A DNA stretch of 7,942 nucleotides from JANOAR01 sp031411235 (GTDB taxonomy: Bacteria; Verrucomicrobiota; Verrucomicrobiia; Verrucomicrobiales; Verrucomicrobiaceae): assembly GCA_031411235.1 (NCBI GenBank), contig JANOAR010000199.1:1-7942 (forward strand), in the 5' to 3' direction. Below the pieces are notes generated by a model. It was not told the origin of the DNA. It saw only the letters and a list, made by a program, of their open reading frames with translations, and did no database searches. Positions 4,796 to 7,942 of this stretch are shown piece after piece; position 1 is the stretch's first letter, and every line of letters starts with the position of its first letter. The position numbers and the translations under genes were made by a program.

Positions 4796-5574
4796 ATGCT
4801 GGGCTCCAGCGTTACCGCTTCACCCTGTGCTACGATGGCGCGAGTTGGGCTGGTTGGCAGAGCCAACCGAATGGTCGGGGTGTGCAGGATCGTGTGGAGG
4901 AGACTCTGGCGGGTATCGTCGGCTCGCCGACGCGGGTGCATGGCTCGGGGCGTACGGATGCTGGAGTTCATGCGCTAGCGCAGGTGGCTCATGCAGATAT
5001 TCCAGCGACGCGGCAACTTACTCCCGAGGCCTGGGTGCGAGCGCTGAATGCCCGGCTACCGCGATCGATCCGAGTGCTGCATTGCGAGCCTGTGGCGGCG
5101 GATTTTCATGCTCGCTATGGGGCTCGTGGGAAGGTGTATCGCTACCGCCTCGTGCGTGACGCGGTGCAGAGCCCGTTTGATGATGGGCGGGCGTGGCAGG
5201 TCTATGGGGCGCTGGATGTGGGGCTGCTGAATGACGGCGCACGGCGATTGCATGGCACGCACAATTTTGCCCGACTCTCGGCCAATCGTGGCGACGCGAA
5301 GGAGGCTAAGCATCGCGGTGATGCGCTGGCGACGACGCGCACGATTCATCGCGTCGAGGTGCGTGAGGTAGAGGGCGAGGTGCTCATCGAGTTCGAGGGC
5401 GATGGCTTTCTCTATAAAATGGTGCGGATGCTGGTGGGCAGCATGGTGCGGGTGGCGCAGGGGCGAGAGTCGCTGGCGTGGTTCGAGGACTTGCTGGCAA
5501 ACCCAAGCGGTGGGCCAAAGAGCCACCACTGCGCTCCTGCGGATGGGCTGTATCTGGTGCGGGTGCTGTACTGA
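4792..5574 (+). CDS. truA: tRNA pseudouridine synthase A (positions 38-40)
   Basis: This is a 260-residue protein of normal family length. It shows YRFTLCYDGASWAGWQ (residues 8-23), then GSGRTDAGVHA (51-61), where D56 is the catalytic aspartate (E. coli D60). Later come the GKVYRYRL block, GTHNFARLSA, GDGFLYKMVRMLVG and the C-terminal APADGLYLVRVLY. It isomerises uridines 38-40 in the anticodon arm of tRNAs. GTG 4792 is preferred: it overlaps the ruvX stop by 4 bp, has a purine-rich GGGGGAAGAGG upstream, and gives the family's usual N-terminus. An in-frame ATG at 4756 would add 12 residues and overlap ruvX by 40 bp. The TGA is followed within 5 bp by repeat copy B. Confidence 0.95.
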   Translation: MNAGLQRYRFTLCYDGASWAGWQSQPNGRGVQDRVEETLAGIVGSPTRVHGSGRTDAGVHALAQVAHADIPATRQLTPEAWVRALNARLPRSIRVLHCEPVAADFHARYGARGKVYRYRLVRDAVQSPFDDGRAWQVYGALDVGLLNDGARRLHGTHNFARLSANRGDAKEAKHRGDALATTRTIHRVEVREVEGEVLIEFEGDGFLYKMVRMLVGSMVRVAQGRESLAWFEDLLANPSGGPKSHHCAPADGLYLVRVLY

Positions 5575-5578
5575 GCGG

Positions 5579-5752
5579 TGGCTTCGCGATGAGCTGTCGG
5601 AGGTACAAGGGGCAAGGTTGAAGGGATAAGGGGAGTGCCTTCGGGTGTGCTCTTCGTCGCTGGGTTGTGGTTTTGAATTCAAGCGCGAAGCCACTCCCCT
5701 TATCCCTTGGACCTTGCCCCTTATCCCTCTCTGCTGGCTTCGCTACCACGCC
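5579..5752 (+). repeat. 174-bp hairpin repeat element, copy B
   Basis: This is the same orientation, length and layout as copy A at 318-491. The arms 5601-5637 and 5692-5728 pair over 37 nt with four mismatched or wobble positions around a 54-nt loop containing TTGAATTCAA. Bases 5611, 5612 and 5618 differ from copy A, and their partners 5718, 5717 and 5711 differ correspondingly, so pairing is kept. GGCTTCGC occurs at 5580-5587 and 5736-5743, with its complement GCGAAGCC at 5685-5692. It occupies nearly all of the 203-bp gap between the convergent 3' ends of truA and the lipoprotein gene, so it could act as a bidirectional transcription boundary, although it lacks a terminal T-run. Confidence 0.9.
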
Positions 5753-5777
5753 TGTCATGGGAATGACAAGATGGACT

Positions 5778-7942
5778 TCAGTCGTACTTCAGCACATCGC
5801 GCATTTCCCAGTCGATGCGGGTGCGGGTGTTGCCTTCTTCGGCCCAAACTTTGCCGGATAAGGCATCGAAGGGGGCGAGCCATTGGTTGAGTGACTTGAT
5901 CTCGCCCTTCGCTTCGGGCTTGGGCAGTAGCGGGGTGTAGGTCTTCATCACGGCGCGTAGTTTGGCGAAGCTGAATCGCCAGCGCAGGGCCGCGATTTCG
6001 TCGCTGGGGCGCACATGCAGCAGGTGCCGTGCGGTTTCTTCATTCAGGCTCCTGGCACTGCCGAGGAGGAGCACGCGGTCATTGATGGAAACGCAGGGGA
6101 AGAGGTCGGGCGAGGGCAGTGGCAGAGGGTAGAAGTAGGTCGTCATGCCGTGGTGTGCCAAGCTCTCTGGCAGGGGGGGGCTCGCGCCGAAGAGCAGGGG
6201 ATTGGCCTTCATGGACTGCGTGAGTTGGGCGCTCATCTGTGCCCAGCCCGCAGCGAGTGAGGCGCGGTCGGCGACTTCCAATACGCCGATGGCGCGGAGC
6301 ATGGGGGCATCGGGTTTTGCCTGCTCGGTGGCGACGCCGGGCATGGGGGCGAGCTGGCCACCGAGGTCGAGGAGCCAGGCTTGCTCGTTGCCCAGGCCTG
6401 TTTTTGTCATGGTCTTCGAGGCGTCATAGAGGCTGAGGAGTGGCGGCAGCAGTTGGCTTTCGACGAGGGTGCTCATGGTCTTCGTGGGGGCACCGCCGAG
6501 CCCGGCTTGGATCATCTGCTGGGCGCTGGTGTAGAGGAGGCTGGCGAGGGCTTCAAAGGTGGTGCGCGTGTGGGCGGCGATGGTGGGCGAGAGTTGCATG
6601 TCGATGCCAAAGAGCACGCCGGGGTCGGTAAGCAGCGAGGTGTATTTCAGTGGCTGGCCAGCGACGAGGCGCGCGGCATCGCTGCCGCCTCTGGCCTCAA
6701 GATGCAGGCCTTTATCCCACCACACGACGCCGACGGCGGTGGAGTAGGACTGGGTGCGTAGCGCCCGCTCGGCAGTGGCGAGGGCATCGAGGCGGGGCTG
6801 GAGTGCGGGCAGTATTTTGGCGAAGACTTCGCTCTCGCCCAGCCCGGATACGAGGCCACGCACGATGGGCTGGAGCGGTGCTGTGGAGCGCACCGCCTGG
6901 AGGGCACCGCCTTCGATAAAGAACAGGCTCACCAAGGGCTTCTGAGCAAAGGGTTGCGCAAAGGCTAACTCGGGCCGCGCTAGCAGCGAGGCGGCAGGAT
7001 CGCTCACAAACTCTAAGCTGGGGCGCTGGCTGCCGGTGGCGATGATGACGTGACCCTGCACGATGCCGTAGGCGAGGCAGAGTTTTTTGGCCTGCAAGTT
7101 GGCACAGATTTTGGCAATGCCTGTGCGCAGCGCTTTGGCCTGCTCGGTGGGTTCGTTCGGTAGGCGAGCGAGGAGATCGCTCACCATGCTATCGGTCAGG
7201 TGGGCGCGGCCCGTGGTTTCGATGAGGGTGAACTGGCCGCCTTTTTCGCTGCTCACATGGAAGACTTTGTTCAGTGGATTGGCCTGGGCGCGTTGCTCTT
7301 GCTCACTGTCGAAAATTTGCGCAAGGAGCTGGGTAGGGTGGGATGACTTGATGCCGAACATTAGCGGCGGCACTTCAAACGCTAACAAGGCGGCCTCCAC
7401 GCGGCTGAGCATGGAGGCATCGCTGAGGATGGCGGCGAGGACATTGGTGATGGTGGTGGACTCGCCAGGGGAGGCGGCATCGGCTGGCTCGCCTGCGATG
7501 AGCGCGGTGCCTGCCATGTAGCTGCGGTACTGTGCCTCCTGCACCAGTTCCATGAGGTCGCGCACGGCAGTGAGTGAGGCGGTGCCGCCCTGTCCCAGCG
7601 CGACGAAGGTCTCGTCGCTCAGCACGGCATCAAGCGGGAAGGGCTTGGACGTGAGCCGCGTGGGCTGCACGGAGGGCGCGGGGGTTTTATCGTCGAGGTA
7701 GGCGGTGACGTCGCGGAAGTAAGTCGTGCTGCGCAGCGCTGCCATGTGGGCAGGGATATTGAGCGTGGCGATGTAGCCCTCGGTGCTGCGCGGCAGATGA
7801 GCGGCAAAGCCAAAGCGCTCGGCATGGGCGATGAGGCTGCTGCTACCTGCTGTCGGCGCTGTGGAGGCGGAGGCAGCCAAGGCGGTGGGCTTGGGTTTGC
7901 AAGCCAGCGTGGGCAGTAATACCGCAGCGAGCAGGGCAAGGA
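5778..7942 (-). CDS. Large lipoprotein of unknown function (5' end beyond the right edge)
   Basis: The frame is open from the right edge to TGA at 5780-5778, about 720 residues visible, and the initiation codon lies outside the window. The visible start reads LALLAAVLLPTLAC followed by KPKPTALAAS: a hydrophobic signal-peptide core and a lipobox-like end, with the acylated Cys at codon 7901-7899. A TTG at 7880 is in frame but would discard this signal, so I do not use it as the start. The mature protein would be about 707 residues, membrane-anchored and exposed to the periplasm. A low-complexity Ala/Ser/Thr linker is followed by HAERFGFAAHLPRSTEGYI. Two segments look alike (GHVIIATGSQ near 7050 and NDRVLLLGSAR near 6080, each followed by a helix), suggesting two related lobes. 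The layout recalls DUF3352-type proteins, but I do not recognise the family. No catalytic motif is evident. Confidence 0.85.
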   Translation of the reverse strand, partial: LALLAAVLLPTLACKPKPTALAASASTAPTAGSSSLIAHAERFGFAAHLPRSTEGYIATLNIPAHMAALRSTTYFRDVTAYLDDKTPAPSVQPTRLTSKPFPLDAVLSDETFVALGQGGTASLTAVRDLMELVQEAQYRSYMAGTALIAGEPADAASPGESTTITNVLAAILSDASMLSRVEAALLAFEVPPLMFGIKSSHPTQLLAQIFDSEQEQRAQANPLNKVFHVSSEKGGQFTLIETTGRAHLTDSMVSDLLARLPNEPTEQAKALRTGIAKICANLQAKKLCLAYGIVQGHVIIATGSQRPSLEFVSDPAASLLARPELAFAQPFAQKPLVSLFFIEGGALQAVRSTAPLQPIVRGLVSGLGESEVFAKILPALQPRLDALATAERALRTQSYSTAVGVVWWDKGLHLEARGGSDAARLVAGQPLKYTSLLTDPGVLFGIDMQLSPTIAAHTRTTFEALASLLYTSAQQMIQAGLGGAPTKTMSTLVESQLLPPLLSLYDASKTMTKTGLGNEQAWLLDLGGQLAPMPGVATEQAKPDAPMLRAIGVLEVADRASLAAGWAQMSAQLTQSMKANPLLFGASPPLPESLAHHGMTTYFYPLPLPSPDLFPCVSINDRVLLLGSARSLNEETARHLLHVRPSDEIAALRWRFSFAKLRAVMKTYTPLLPKPEAKGEIKSLNQWLAPFDALSGKVWAEEGNTRTRIDWEMRDVLKYD

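Noticed and set aside
5579..5752. Simple intrinsic terminator for truA
   Set aside because: The stem is long and A/G-heptad based with a 54-nt loop and no T-run after the right arm, and the same element occurs at a non-equivalent site (318-491).
6381..6761. Plus-strand Gly-rich open frames inside the lipoprotein gene
   Set aside because: They are antisense shadows of a continuous reading frame of more than 700 codons.

Overview
The window is GC-rich, gene-dense bacterial DNA. Several traits point to a Verrucomicrobiota-like (PVC group) chromosome: a kinase-MurQ fusion, a NagB N-terminus of the form seen in Bacteroidota and PVC bacteria, a DUF3820 protein with a long FGP...FPP insert, weak Shine-Dalgarno signals, and GC-rich genes interleaved with degenerate repeats. 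The phylum is an inference from family resemblance, not a measurement.

Left part (1-2927): this region holds amino-sugar catabolism. The 5' end of a minus-strand glucosamine-6-phosphate deaminase gene (nagB) runs off the left edge. It is followed by a 174-bp hairpin repeat (copy A), a minus-strand DUF3820 gene, and a plus-strand fusion of a BadF/NagK-type sugar kinase with MurNAc-6-phosphate etherase. Together they suggest a route MurNAc -> MurNAc-6-P -> GlcNAc-6-P -> (NagA, not in the window) -> GlcN-6-P -> fructose-6-P, for peptidoglycan recycling or scavenging.

Middle (2914-4300): a minus-strand two-gene module encodes a 59-residue basic helical protein and a 206-residue protein with an ADP-ribosyltransferase-like N-terminus. 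The two genes are coupled by an ATGA overlap and look like a toxin-antitoxin-type pair. The larger gene converges on the fusion gene and overlaps its 3' end by 14 bp. Next come about 170 bp with no gene, then a degenerate 21-bp tandem array of 16 units (3883-4218). Because 21 is a multiple of three, the array leaves frames open on both strands.

Right part (4301-7942): ruvX (yqgF) and truA form a GTGA-overlapping pair of RNA-maturation genes. They are followed by a second hairpin repeat (copy B, exactly 174 bp, about 84% identical by hand count) and a convergent large minus-strand gene for an unrecognised lipoprotein. The lipoprotein's signal peptide is cut by the right edge.

The strongest unexplained signals are: the two hairpin repeats, whose stems differ in sequence but keep pairing through compensatory changes; the small two-gene module with a candidate leaderless promoter; and the in-phase heptapeptide-length tandem array.
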